Source of the DNA: DATBGO01 sp963785765
GTDB lineage: Bacteria > Actinomycetota > Actinomycetes > Streptosporangiales > Streptosporangiaceae
DNA length: 64,000 bases
Direction: 5' to 3'
Assembly: GCA_963785765.1 (NCBI GenBank)
Contig: CAWAWM010000002.1
Coordinates: 620,001 to 684,000 of the forward strand
The notes under the pieces are model-generated. The model ran no database searches and was not told where the DNA came from. It was given only the letters and a program-made list of their open reading frames with translations. The translations under genes and the position numbers were made by a program. Shown here piece after piece: positions 34,959 to 43,111 of this stretch (positions are counted from its first letter, which is position 1; every line of letters begins with the position of its first letter).

Positions 34959-36488
34959 ATGGACACCGACGTGATCATCGTGGGCGCCGGCCCGGCCGGC
35001 CTGATGCTGGCCGGCGAGCTGTGCCTGGCCGGGGTGCGGCCGCTGGTACTGGAGCGGCAGCCGCGGCTGCGGCAGACCCCGAAGGCCAACGGTTTCAACG
35101 GCCAGATCGTGGAGCTGATGCGCTACCGGGGCCTGCTGGACCTGGTCGAAGCAGCCAGCGGCCGCCCTATCCGCCCGGCTGCTGGGGCCCCGTTCGGCGG
35201 TGTGCACCTGGACTTCTCACAGCTGGCGGATCCCCCACTGTGGGCGGCGCCGCTCCCTCAACCGCGACTCGAGCGCCTGCTCGACGAGCACGCCCGCGAA
35301 CTCGGTGCCGGCATACACCGCGGACACGAGGTGGCCGGGGTCAGCCAGGACGACGCCATGGTGGCCGCGAACGTGCGCGGCCCGGACGGCGCCTACCAGG
35401 TGACCGCCCGGTACCTGGTGGGCTGCGACGGCGCGCACAGCAGGGTCCGCGGCACGGCCGGGATCCCGTTCCCCGGCACCACCTATCCAGAGGTCAACCG
35501 GCTCGGCCAGGTCACCTTGCCCGATTCGGTGACCCGGCTGGACAACGGCGACCTAGACGTCCCTGGGCTGGGCCGGATCCGTGCGGGTTTCACGCGGACA
35601 GACCGCGGTGTGTTCGGGTTCGGGTCGCTCACCGCGGGGGCTCTGCTCATTCAGACCACCGAAGACGAGCCCGGCAACGTCGACGATGACGCGCCGATGA
35701 CCCTGACCGAGTTCCAGGACAGCATCCGCCGCGTGCTCGGCGCGGATCTTCCGTTGGGCGAAGTGCTCCGGCTGTCGCGCTACGGGTTTCAGGCCCGGCA
35801 GGCGCAGCGATACCGCGACAACCGGATCCTGCTGGCCGGGGATGCGGCCCATCAGTTTCCGGCCACCGGCATAGGCATCAATTTCGGCATGCTCGACGCC
35901 GTCAACCTGGCCTGGAAGCTGGCTGCCGTCATCAGCGGCTGGGCGCCGCCTGGCCTGCTGGACACCTATCACCGCGAGCGTCACCTCGCCGGAGCGCGTG
36001 CCCTGCTGCAGACCCAAGCCCAGGTGGCACTGCGGCGCGGCGACGACCCGGCCGCGCAAGCGCTCCGGGACCTCTTCCTCGAGCTGCTCGCTGACGAGCA
36101 GCCATTGCGCCGGATGGGAGCGCTCATCGCCGGCACCGACATCCGCTACCCGATGCCAGGCCCCAGCCGGCACGCACTGGCCGGCACCTTCGCACCCGAC
36201 CTCACCCTGCACACCGAGCAGGGCGCAACCAGCGTCGCGGGGCTCATGCACACCGCACGGCCCGTCCTCCTCGACCTCGCCGACCGCCAGGACCTCCGCG
36301 AGACCGCCCGAGACTGGCGGCATCGCATCGACATCCACACCGCCGAAACCGATCACCGGCCTGCTGACGCCCTGCTGATCCGCCCGGACGCCCACATCGC
36401 CTGGGCGGCGGCCATCGGTGAACCCGCCGGCACCGCCGCGCTGGCGCTGCGAGAAGCGCTCTCCAGCTGGTTCGGGACACCGCGGTGA
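34959..36488 (+). CDS. FAD-dependent aromatic-hydroxylase-type monooxygenase
   Basis: 509 residues, PHBH-fold. VIIVGAGPAGLMLAGEL is the dinucleotide-binding motif, GCDGAHSRVR the DG motif and GDAAHQFPATGIGINFGM the second FAD motif. The C-terminal 130 residues are the thioredoxin-like domain of aromatic-ring monooxygenases (LHTEQGATSVAGL..RPVLLDLADR), with no Cys pair. It would hydroxylate an aromatic or polyketide substrate using NADPH and O2. GAGGGGAGGG precedes; GTG 34956 directly abuts ATG 34959 and could also start. It stands alone. Confidence 0.85.
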   Translation: MDTDVIIVGAGPAGLMLAGELCLAGVRPLVLERQPRLRQTPKANGFNGQIVELMRYRGLLDLVEAASGRPIRPAAGAPFGGVHLDFSQLADPPLWAAPLPQPRLERLLDEHARELGAGIHRGHEVAGVSQDDAMVAANVRGPDGAYQVTARYLVGCDGAHSRVRGTAGIPFPGTTYPEVNRLGQVTLPDSVTRLDNGDLDVPGLGRIRAGFTRTDRGVFGFGSLTAGALLIQTTEDEPGNVDDDAPMTLTEFQDSIRRVLGADLPLGEVLRLSRYGFQARQAQRYRDNRILLAGDAAHQFPATGIGINFGMLDAVNLAWKLAAVISGWAPPGLLDTYHRERHLAGARALLQTQAQVALRRGDDPAAQALRDLFLELLADEQPLRRMGALIAGTDIRYPMPGPSRHALAGTFAPDLTLHTEQGATSVAGLMHTARPVLLDLADRQDLRETARDWRHRIDIHTAETDHRPADALLIRPDAHIAWAAAIGEPAGTAALALREALSSWFGTPR

Positions 36489-36667
36489 CGCAGGCCGTCG
36501 CGTGATCACATCGCTTCGCGATCTGATCAGCGTCCTGGCCAACGCCGACCCGGCCGACAAGGCTCGGTCACGAGGCTCTCCGCACAGCGTCCTAATCTGC
36601 ACGACCCGGTAGCCCAGGAGTTGCAGCCGCCAGGGTCACGAGCATCGCGGCTACAAGGCGTTGTCGT

Positions 36668-36994
36668 TTACCGTCGACGGCTTGCTTGCGTATCCGACGG
36701 CCGGCTGCGTTGCCTTCTTACTCTGGTATCGGCCTTGACGTACTGAACAACGATAACGACCTGCCCGTCCGGACTCTCGGTGACGGTGTACCAGATAGTC
36801 AGACCGTCCGATGGAAGATGGATCCGGTACGCATCTGGCAGCGGGTCCCCTTCGGGAAACGGGTCAGCAAGTGTCGGGACTGGTTCTTCGAGCAGGTGAA
36901 AGATCGCCCTGTGGGCGGCGTTTCGAAGTGGCTGCGGCAGTGCTTCGAGCTCGTTCCAGATCCCGTCCGGGAAGCGAAGAACCCGGTCACTCAC
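36668..36994 (-). CDS. RelE/ParE-like toxin of a type II pair
   Basis: 108 residues. It reads as a small toxin fold (LRFPDGIWNELEALPQPLR, AYRIHLPSDGLTIWYTVTE, VVIVVQYVKADTR), with basic tail. The Glu/Leu N-terminal helix and the central strand with Arg/His match RelE-superfamily mRNA interferases or ParE gyrase poisons, though key residues cannot be named with certainty. Its start overlaps the end of the upstream antitoxin gene by 8 bp, as in TA operons. Confidence 0.6.
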   Translation of the reverse strand: MSDRVLRFPDGIWNELEALPQPLRNAAHRAIFHLLEEPVPTLADPFPEGDPLPDAYRIHLPSDGLTIWYTVTESPDGQVVIVVQYVKADTRVRRQRSRPSDTQASRRR

Positions 36995-37175
36995 CTATTC
37001 CCCACGCCTCTGCCAGTTCCTCGCGGCTGAAGACACGGCCTTCCCCGGAGTCTGACCGGATGCGCCTCAGCGCCTCGGCATCCCCGGTTTCACGCCGCAG
37101 GCGCCGGTTCTCGGCCCGGAGTGCATCCAGCTCCGCTCGCGGGATCGACACCATGTCTTCGGTGCGCGCGGTCAT
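36987..37175 (-). CDS. Antitoxin-like small helical protein
   Basis: 62 residues, charged and helical (IPRAELDALRAENRRLRRE is a coiled-coil leucine pattern), followed by EELAEAWGIGE. ATG 37175 has GAGGAG 6 bp upstream; a GTG two codons earlier is possible. It overlaps the toxin start by 8 bp. No HTH is obvious, so it may only neutralise. The order antitoxin then toxin is standard. Confidence 0.6.
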   Translation of the reverse strand: MTARTEDMVSIPRAELDALRAENRRLRRETGDAEALRRIRSDSGEGRVFSREELAEAWGIGE

Positions 37176-37308
37176 GTGCACTCCTCACTATCACGGAGGT
37201 TGTTCACCTCGGAGTTTACCCGCCACACGGTGCCTGGCCCGGCAAAGCGCACCACCGCGCATGCGCTGTCCGCTCCGGGCGCATCCCGCGCGGGCCACGG
37301 GGCGCGGG

Positions 37309-37566
37309 TCACCGGGCGCGGGTCACCGGGCGGCTGGTAGCCCGCAGCATCTGCTCGGCACTTTCGGGTCGGAACGTGTCTGGGTCGAAGTCGCGGCGGT
37401 GGAGGACAGCGGGCGGGCCGCAGCGGGAGGTCACGGCACGGTCGTCGGGGTGAACGATGACGTAGGCGGGCCGTTCGCGGTTGACGACGACTACTTGCTC
37501 GTGGCGGGCGACGGCTTCCCGGGCGCGGCGGGGGATCCGGACTTCCTCGGCCTTGATCGTAGTCAC
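37309..37566 (-). CDS. Phd/YefM-like antitoxin without a visible toxin
   Basis: 85 residues. IKAEEVRIPRRAREAVARHEQ and VVVVNRERPAYVIVHPDD match the N-terminal DNA-binding fold of Phd/YefM antitoxins. No toxin gene lies on either side: the next coding regions are the separate TA pair at 36668-37175 and a large hypothetical gene. Strong palindromes just upstream (37585-37612) look like its operator. It could be a solitary regulator or a decayed pair. Confidence 0.65.
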   Translation of the reverse strand: MTTIKAEEVRIPRRAREAVARHEQVVVVNRERPAYVIVHPDDRAVTSRCGPPAVLHRRDFDPDTFRPESAEQMLRATSRPVTRAR

Positions 37567-37584
37567 AGCGAAAGCGCCCAGAAT

Positions 37585-37612
37585 CCGTACGTAACAGTAC
37601 GGAAGCGTACGC
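37585..37612. promoter_or_regulatory. Palindromic operator upstream of the Phd-like antitoxin
   Basis: CCGTAC-GTAACA-GTACGG (37585-37602) is a perfect 6-bp dyad; a second palindrome GCGTACGC follows at 37605-37612. All contain a GTAC core, so several dimers could bind side by side. It is 20 bp from the start codon at 37566. Confidence 0.7.
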
Positions 37613-37687
37613 CTGGCCGCTATCGCACACTGGCCAGTCCGCCCGTCGCGCCGCTAGCCGTTCAGCGCAACGCCCGTCACAGATGCG

Positions 37688-38719
37688 TCACCCGGCGTCG
37701 ATCTCGGCGGCGAACCGGGCGAAGTCCTGCTCGCCCGGGAGCTCCTGGAGACAGTCCGCGATGAGCTTGCGGGCGGCAGGGATGTCGCCGCGCTGGCCAG
37801 CCAGGCGTGCTTGCAGGAAGGTACGGTCGGGGCCACCCAGACCCCGATGGCTGGTGAGCGCGTCAAGTCGGTCTTCGGCTTCCGAGCCGGCGAGCCGCTC
37901 CAGCAGCAGCCCGTGCCATTCGGCCAGATTCCTGGCCCGTTCCCGCTGGCGGAAACCATTATCGCCGTACCCCCACGAGCCGTAGACCCGTAGCGGGGCG
38001 GCCGCGTCGGCCCGGGCCGCCTCGTCGAGGGCAGACAGGTAGCAGTCGGTGAAAGTGGTCCATGCCTCCGGCGCGACCAGCATCCGGGCCAGGACGCTGG
38101 CCAGGGAAGCCTCCTTCTCGGGGACCTGGCCCCAGCCATGGGTTGTCCACCCGTAGCGCGACTCCCAGCGCAGCAGCTGGGGAGCCGCCCGCTGAACGAA
38201 AGCACCGAACTCGTGCCGGTCCCGCACGGTCTCCCAGAGCAGCGCGACTGCGTCGGATACCACGAACCGCGCCGCCTCCACCGGGTCCTCGGAATGGAAG
38301 TACTGACAGCCCTTCATCTCGCAGGCCAGGTCGATGATGAGGGTCAGCGCTTCCTCGGCCGGGGCGGGATCCGCCGCGCGCAGTGCCGCTTCGGCGTCGG
38401 CCGCCAGCCGCCGGAACGTCAGGCGCCAGCGGGTCCGCTCCTTGGGCGACACCCGACGGTCCCCGGCCAGGTAGGCGCCCGACCGCGCCAGCTCCGCGAA
38501 CTCGCGCACCTCATGGAGCAGCCAACTGGGATCCGGTGGCGCTGCCACGGCCGGCGTGCGGCGGGCATGCTCAACAGGATCAAGTTCTCCCTCGATCCGC
38601 TCGCGCACCGATGCGGACCCTCGCCAGTACAGGTTCCACAGCACCTTGCGCAGCCGGTCGTCATCCAGCGGCGCCAGCTTGGCGAAGAACTCCTCCCGGT
38701 TCATCCGGTTAGCAGGCAT
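37688..38719 (-). CDS. Hypothetical protein of about 343 residues
   Basis: Soluble, predicted mainly helical protein with no motif that I recognise. The N-terminal FFAKLAPLDDDRLRKVLWNLYWRG and the middle segment ERTRWRLTFRRLAADAEAALRAAD are amphipathic helices typical of repeat (TPR-like) scaffolds. The end (RTFLQARLAGQRGDIPAARKLIADCL) also looks like a TPR motif. It may be a scaffold or regulator. ATG 38719 and ATG 38704 (MNREEF) are both possible; GGAGGAG lies before the second start, so the true N-terminus may be shorter. It is a single gene. Confidence 0.7.
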   Translation of the reverse strand: MPANRMNREEFFAKLAPLDDDRLRKVLWNLYWRGSASVRERIEGELDPVEHARRTPAVAAPPDPSWLLHEVREFAELARSGAYLAGDRRVSPKERTRWRLTFRRLAADAEAALRAADPAPAEEALTLIIDLACEMKGCQYFHSEDPVEAARFVVSDAVALLWETVRDRHEFGAFVQRAAPQLLRWESRYGWTTHGWGQVPEKEASLASVLARMLVAPEAWTTFTDCYLSALDEAARADAAAPLRVYGSWGYGDNGFRQRERARNLAEWHGLLLERLAGSEAEDRLDALTSHRGLGGPDRTFLQARLAGQRGDIPAARKLIADCLQELPGEQDFARFAAEIDAG

Positions 38720-38835
38720 GGCAGAGCATGCTAGCGCTCAGCCCAGGTCAGCGGCGACGGCGATGGCCCGGGCCGGACGGCCGTCTCGGAGTGACCGGGC
38801 GGCCCGCAGCCGGGGACGGCGCGGACCGGACCGGT

Positions 38836-39849
38836 TCAGCGACGAGGGCGGGGAAACCCTGGACGTTCGTTGCCAAGCTCCTGGGCGTCGAGCCCGGCCG
38901 CCAGACCGAAAGACGCGAAGACCTCGGAATCCTGGAACACCGAATTCCGGCTGATGCCCTCGGCGGTGACGGTGAAGATCTGGAGCGTGTGCAGCTCGTA
39001 TCCGCCACCGACGCGCCGGTAAGCGGCGAAACCGGGCTGGCCGTTGGCCGCGACCGCCTTCACGCACCAGTCCGTTCCGGCCTGCCCGAAGACCCACTCC
39101 ATGAACAGGCCGTAGTTGCCGGGGCCGGTGAACCAGTTGATCATCGGCGGCATCTCCATGAGCACGTCCTCGGTGAGCAGCCGCTTGAGACCCTCGACGT
39201 CGGCGTGCTCGAACGCCGTCATGTAGCGATCGACCCAGGCGCGCTGCTCGGCTGCGGACGGCTCGCTGAGACGTTCCTGCCGGACCCCGACTTCCTTCAC
39301 CCGGGTACGCGCCCGCTGCAGGGAACTGTTCACCGATACGACGGTAGTGCCGAGGATTTCCGCCGCCTCGGACGCGGAGAAGCCGAGCACGTCACGCAGG
39401 ATCAGCGCACCACGCTGACGCGCCGACAGGTGCTGCAGGGCGGCGGCGAATGCCAAGCGCAGGCTGCTGCGGTCGATCACGGCTCTGGCCGGATCGCCCG
39501 CGTCTAGCAACGAGTCCGGCAGCGGCTGGAGCCAGGCGACGTTCTCGCCCCGAACGAGCGGCCCGAGCGGGTCCGACGCGGCCACCAGCCCCGACGGCAG
39601 CGGTCGGCGACCGCGGACCTCCAGGGCGGTCAGGCAGACGTTCGTCGCGATCCGGTAGAGCCAGGTGCGCAGTGAGCTGCGAGTCTCGTCGTACTGATCC
39701 CGAGCCCGCAACGCCCTCAGGTAGGTGTCCTGGACCAGGTCCTCGGCGTCGTGAGCCGAGCCGAGCATCCGGTAGCAGTACGCCAGCAGCTCCGTCCGGA
39801 ACGGTTCGACCCGGCGATCGAAGCCCTCTACCGTCGTCGTCACGCCCAC
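38836..39849 (-). CDS. ECF sigma factor with C-terminal SnoaL-like domain (SigG-type)
   Basis: 337 residues. Region 2 (FRTELLAYCYRMLGSAHDAEDLVQDTYLRA) and region 4 (LSARQRGALILRDVLGFSASEAAEIL) make up an extracytoplasmic-function sigma factor. From about residue 215 an NTF2/SnoaL-like domain follows (WVDRYMTAFEHADVEGLKRLL), which in this class controls activity in place of an anti-sigma factor. Its ligand and targets are unknown. The NTF2-like gene at 39976, in the same direction 126 bp upstream, may be co-regulated or sense the same compound. Confidence 0.85.
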   Translation of the reverse strand: MGVTTTVEGFDRRVEPFRTELLAYCYRMLGSAHDAEDLVQDTYLRALRARDQYDETRSSLRTWLYRIATNVCLTALEVRGRRPLPSGLVAASDPLGPLVRGENVAWLQPLPDSLLDAGDPARAVIDRSSLRLAFAAALQHLSARQRGALILRDVLGFSASEAAEILGTTVVSVNSSLQRARTRVKEVGVRQERLSEPSAAEQRAWVDRYMTAFEHADVEGLKRLLTEDVLMEMPPMINWFTGPGNYGLFMEWVFGQAGTDWCVKAVAANGQPGFAAYRRVGGGYELHTLQIFTVTAEGISRNSVFQDSEVFASFGLAAGLDAQELGNERPGFPRPRR

Positions 39850-39975
39850 GCCCCTTCTCTGCTCCTATCAAGACCAGCGGATCACCAGTACCGCCTGTCG
39901 GTAGCAGCCAGAGCGCGCCGCCCACGGCCGGTGCCCAGCTCGCGGCGGCGCACACTGCCGGTCACTGAGAAGGGC

Positions 39976-40386
39976 TCATTGCCCAGGTGCCAGCACCGGG
40001 CTGTTGTGATAGGCGGCGATCAGCCACTGGCCGTCCCGCTTCTCGAAAACCCAGGTCGCGTTCACCTTACCCGTGTCCGGAACCTCGGTCTCGCCAGCGA
40101 ACAGGATGCCGGATTCGCTGACGACGATCGCGGCGTCCCTACCGACGAAGCGGAGGCTGAGCTGCTTGTTGTAGGTCGAGCTGCCCTTGAGCGGCCCCTC
40201 GAAGGCCAGGGCCATGCTCTCGCGGATCACGTCCCGGCTGTCGCGGAGCGAGCCGGTCATGATGGCGGTCGCGTCCGCGGTGTAGTTGGCGACCATGCCG
40301 TCGGCGTCGCCAGCCTCCCACGCCTTGTAGGAGTCAACCAGTACGGCCTGGAGGGCGGCCTCGTCTTCCGCACGACTGTCTGACAT
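39976..40386 (-). CDS. SgcJ/EcaC-type NTF2-like (DUF4440) protein
   Basis: 136 residues. An N-terminal helix (AALQAVLVDSYKAWEAGDADG) is followed by VANYTADATAIMTGSLRDSRD and beta strands ending WLIAAYHNSPVLAP, the NTF2-like fold of the SgcJ/EcaC proteins. Most relatives have no proven reaction. AGGGAGAATCC lies before the ATG. It is upstream of, and in the same direction as, the sigma/SnoaL gene. Confidence 0.75.
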   Translation of the reverse strand: MSDSRAEDEAALQAVLVDSYKAWEAGDADGMVANYTADATAIMTGSLRDSRDVIRESMALAFEGPLKGSSTYNKQLSLRFVGRDAAIVVSESGILFAGETEVPDTGKVNATWVFEKRDGQWLIAAYHNSPVLAPGQ

Positions 40387-40639
40387 CGGATTCTCCCTTG
40401 TGATCGGCTCGCCCGGGGTATTCCGGCGAACTCGTCAGTACATACCGGCGGTGAGGTCGGAACTCATCGCGCCCGCGGTAAAGAGGTGTTGAGGCGGCGA
40501 ACCGGCCGAGATCGGCGAGACCGGCATCTGACCCACAACCCCGGCAGCCCGCGAACGGTGGCCGCGCGAGCCGCACTCGGCCAGACATGTACCAAAGGGT
40601 CCGCGGCATGGCGCTGCGGGAGCCAATGCGGCGGCACCA

Positions 40640-40665
40640 CATGCACATGCTAATGTATGTGTATG
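40640..40665. promoter_or_regulatory. VapB operator dyad overlapping the start of vapB
   Basis: CATGCACATG (40640-40649) and TATGTGTATG (40656-40665) form an imperfect inverted repeat (8 of 10 paired) over the translation start. TAATGT (40651-40656) could be the -10 hexamer, placing the transcript start at ATG 40663 and making the message leaderless. Such operators are bound by the RHH antitoxin and toxin complex. Confidence 0.6.
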
Positions 40666-40899
40666 TTGACTCATCGGTTGCAGATTCTCATCGACGATGA
40701 GCGCTACGAGCGGGTTCGCGCTCTCGCGCGGCAACGCGGTACATCAGTCGCCACCGTAATCCGGGAGGCGCTGGATCGCGGGCTGCCCGCGACGCAACAA
40801 AGGCGAGCCGCCGCGGCCCGGCGCATCCTCGATGCAGCACCGATAGAGACTGGCGATCTGCTCTCCGAGCTGGATGAGCTCCGCGGACGCCACGCGTGA
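40663..40899 (+). CDS. VapB-type ribbon-helix-helix antitoxin
   Basis: 78 residues. LTHRLQILIDDERYERVRAL is the ribbon, and RQRGTSVATVIREALDRGL the helix pair, of an RHH DNA-binding domain. The acidic C-terminus (LLSELDELRG) would cap the toxin. ATG 40657 two codons upstream is an alternative, but homologues start at LTHRLQ-like sequence. The stop overlaps the GTG of the PIN gene by 4 bp. Represses its own operon through the dyad at 40640. Confidence 0.8.
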   Translation: MLTHRLQILIDDERYERVRALARQRGTSVATVIREALDRGLPATQQRRAAAARRILDAAPIETGDLLSELDELRGRHA

Positions 40900-41336
40900 T
40901 CGTCCTTGACACGACGGTCCTGGTCTACGCGGTCGGCGCCGACCACTCGCTGCGCCAGCCATGCCAGCAGCTAATCCGCGCAATAGCAGGCGGGACGATC
41001 CTGGCGACCACCACCGTCGAGGTCATCCAGGAGTTCACTCACGTCCGCGCTCGCCGTCGTGACCGCAAAGACGCTGCGGAACTTGCCCGTGACTACATCG
41101 AGTTGCTGTCGCCGCTGCTTATCGTCGAGGAAACGGACCTACGTGAAGGACTGCGCCTGTTCGAGGAGGGAACGGGCTTCGGGTCGTTCGACGCGGTCCT
41201 GGCTGCGGCGGCTCACGCGGCAGGAGCTGAGGCGCTGGTATCGGCCGACGCCGGGTTCTCCGGCATCGCGGCCATCCATCATGTCGTCCCTGACGCCGAC
41301 GGCGTCCGCGGGCTGCTGTCCGCCCCGGAAGGATAG
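40896..41336 (+). CDS. VapC-type PIN-domain ribonuclease toxin
   Basis: 146 residues. The PIN active site is visible: Asp5 (LDTTVL), Glu near 42 (TVEVIQEF), Asp near 101 (SFDAVLAA) and Asp near 119 (SADAGF). Together they chelate Mg for cleavage of tRNA or rRNA in this family. The GTG at 40896 overlaps the antitoxin stop (translational coupling). The length is normal, so the pair looks functional. It lies 80 bp before the decayed tRNA-Leu att site, just outside the element. Confidence 0.85.
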   Translation: MIVLDTTVLVYAVGADHSLRQPCQQLIRAIAGGTILATTTVEVIQEFTHVRARRRDRKDAAELARDYIELLSPLLIVEETDLREGLRLFEEGTGFGSFDAVLAAAAHAAGAEALVSADAGFSGIAAIHHVVPDADGVRGLLSAPEG

Positions 41337-41417
41337 CCGTGGGGTAGCCCCGGCGGCGCGCCTGCCACCGGATCTCCTCATGGTCACTGCGCAGCTGTCG
41401 GCTATCGGGATTCAACG

Positions 41418-41446
41418 TGTCCGAGGGGGACTTGAACCACCTGCCC
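41418..41446 (-). repeat. Partial tRNA-Leu 3' end, probable att site
   Basis: TGTCCGAGGGGGACTTGAACC plus the following CACCTGCCC matches the tRNA-Leu complement at 42871-42901 with one 1-bp indel and three mismatches. The T stem carries one mispaired position, so it is not a working tRNA. The remaining stretch 41447-41888 is without a clear gene. Confidence 0.6.
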
Positions 41447-41888
41447 TACACCAGTGCACTGTCTGCTGAGTTCGCGCCGGCGCAGAACCAGGCGTTCGGC
41501 CCGTTGTCGCCCGGCCGCGCCGCTGTTAGCTTCGGGGAGGCGACGCTCACGGTGCCGAGTTATCTGGGCAGGCTAGCGAGCCCTCGCGCGGGTGGTCACG
41601 GTTGTCATCTCGGGTAATCTCCTTCATTGTTGTGGTCTCGCGGCGCCCTCCCTGATCCGTTCTTCGGGAGGGCGCCGGCATGGATGGGATCAGAACAGCG
41701 CGACGGTGGGCTCGTCCTGGCCGCGTACGGCCAGCTCGCCGAGCGACGACGGAACGGGTACGGGGCGCTGCTGGCCGGGGCTCCTCGACGAGGGTGGCCA
41801 GGCGCTCGAGGTGGCGGAGGTGCTCCAGTAGCCTGGGTCCTACAGCATGCGGCTGGTGTCCACGTCAGGCTGCGAGGCGGGCCGGGCT

Positions 41889-42134
41889 TTAAGGCACCTC
41901 GAACCCCGTCCCGGCGAACCTGTCCCTGAACCGGTCGGCCAGCTCGGCCAGGCACTCGCGGCGCTCGCATAGCTCCTGGTTCAGTTCAGCTAGCGCAGGT
42001 CGATGCCCCAGGAGTATCTCCGTGATCTCGCCGTCGATGCGCCGCATCTCCTCGGCGAGGTCTTCAGTGGCGGCGCGCCATTGGTGGTCGCCGGGAGTGG
42101 ACACCGGAGGGCTCGTCCACGTCGACGCTGTCAC
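41889..42134 (-). CDS. Small helical protein within the tRNA-Leu element
   Basis: 81 residues; the second half is a charged coiled-coil-like helix (EEMRRIDGEITEILLGHRPA, LNQELCERRECLAELADRF). The start is GTG 42134, weakly supported; an ATG-started shorter product is possible. No family recognised. It lies between the two att-like sequences. Confidence 0.4.
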   Translation of the reverse strand: MTASTWTSPPVSTPGDHQWRAATEDLAEEMRRIDGEITEILLGHRPALAELNQELCERRECLAELADRFRDRFAGTGFEVP

Positions 42135-42298
42135 AGGCGCCGCTGTCCGCTGGGTCTTCCGTGAACTGAGGGAGAGGTTGCGTGTGTTTGTCCGTGCCTA
42201 TAGGGACATACGCGCTAGGGTGCCTCTGGATGAACTGGAGAAGACACCGGGCCGCATGACCCCTAGCCTGGTTCCCTTCCTGCGGGAGACTCACCGCC

Positions 42299-42556
42299 AT
42301 GCACTCTGGCTTAGCCCTCGCCCGCTCGGTCAAAGAGATCTCCACGGGGGCCGCCGCCATCGCCATCACAGCCGCGCTGGCCCTCGGGTGGTACGGCGCC
42401 CGGTGGTGGATCGCGGAACACGACGAGATGTCCGCCAGGGCCCGGCTGGCCAACGCCGTGCGCATGATGTGGGCCACGCGGAGGGCGTTGGTGGTCATGG
42501 TCATCGTGGGCGTGGTGCTGGTTGACCTGTGGTTCCACGGGAAAGGGCGCAAGTAG
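42299..42556 (+). CDS. Small two-helix membrane protein
   Basis: 85 residues. Hydrophobic helices at about 18-32 (AAAIAITAALALGWYG) and 62-76 (ALVVMVIVGVVLVDL), with a charged loop between and a basic tail (GKGRK). GGGAG is 10 bp before ATG 42299. Small membrane proteins of this sort are common cargo of actinomycete integrative elements. Function unknown. Confidence 0.55.
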   Translation: MHSGLALARSVKEISTGAAAIAITAALALGWYGARWWIAEHDEMSARARLANAVRMMWATRRALVVMVIVGVVLVDLWFHGKGRK

Positions 42557-42602
42557 ACACCATCCGGAACACCCCCGCGCCTGCCTGTGCAGATGGGCAC
42601 TC

Positions 42603-42871
42603 ATGCGCATGCCGTACAAGCTGAGCGAGCGCGCCGGTGTGAAGCGCTTCCGGCGCGTCCAGCTCAACGACTCCCTCACGGTTGACCTATTCAAGCCGCT
42701 TCGCCCGCTTGTCGGTCATGCCGTTCTTGTCGACCTTGACCGGGCCGCCCAGCCAGGCAAGACCGCTGATGCTTACAAGAAGCTCGGACTGCGGCTCACC
42801 TACCACCCTGACCGGCATGTCGTCCGCGCCGCCGCCAGCCCACAGCAAGGCAACTTAGGCAAATGGTCTGT
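42603..42871 (+). pseudogene. C-terminal fragment of a large serine recombinase
   Basis: From about 42690 the frame reads DRAAQPGKTADAYKKLGLRL, then TYHPDRHVVRAAAS, the usual final segment of actinobacterial large serine integrases. It continues GKWSVSEGGLEPPCPF, which is the read-through of the tRNA-Leu 3' end (a common end for integrases inserted at a tRNA). The catalytic serine domain and most of the protein are missing. Confidence 0.6.
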
Positions 42872-42955
42872 GTCCGAGGGGGGACTTGAACCCCCATGCC
42901 CTTTTGGGGCACTAGCACCTCAAGCTAGCGCGTCTGCCTATTCCGCCACCCGGAC
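42871..42955 (-). tRNA. tRNA-Leu (anticodon GAG)
   Basis: Read on the minus strand it starts GTCCGGG and ends CTCGGAC A, a 7-bp acceptor stem. The anticodon stem CTAGC/GCTAG encloses TTGAGGT, anticodon GAG. The T arm GGGGG-TTCAAGT-CCCCC is perfect, and a long variable arm (tgccccaaaagggca) is present, as in class II Leu tRNAs. CCA is not encoded. Confidence 0.95.
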
Positions 42956-43111
42956 GAGCACGGCGTCGGGACGCCGGGCCAGCCGCATCACGATAGCAAA
43001 TCAGGGCGGCTGCAGCGAAGGGGTAAGCGCCAAAACCGCCCGGTCCGGGCGGTGCGCGACGAGCCGGGACTCGCCCTGGAGCAGCCCGGCGGCAGGTGCG
43101 ACGATGGCCGG

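Larger units (their letters stand above)
41418..42955. mobile_element. Decayed integrative element at tRNA-Leu
   Basis: A degraded copy of the tRNA-Leu 3' end (41418-41446) lies about 1.45 kb from the intact tRNA-Leu 3' end (42871-42901), in the same orientation. Between them are two small genes and the C-terminal end of a serine recombinase reading into the tRNA. That is the layout expected of an integrated element that has lost most of its content. Confidence 0.6.

Noticed and set aside
37172..37630. 152-residue minus-strand frame as a toxin partner for the Phd-like antitoxin
   Set aside because: It overlaps the antitoxin and its operator, with Arg/Pro-rich shadow content and no toxin motif.
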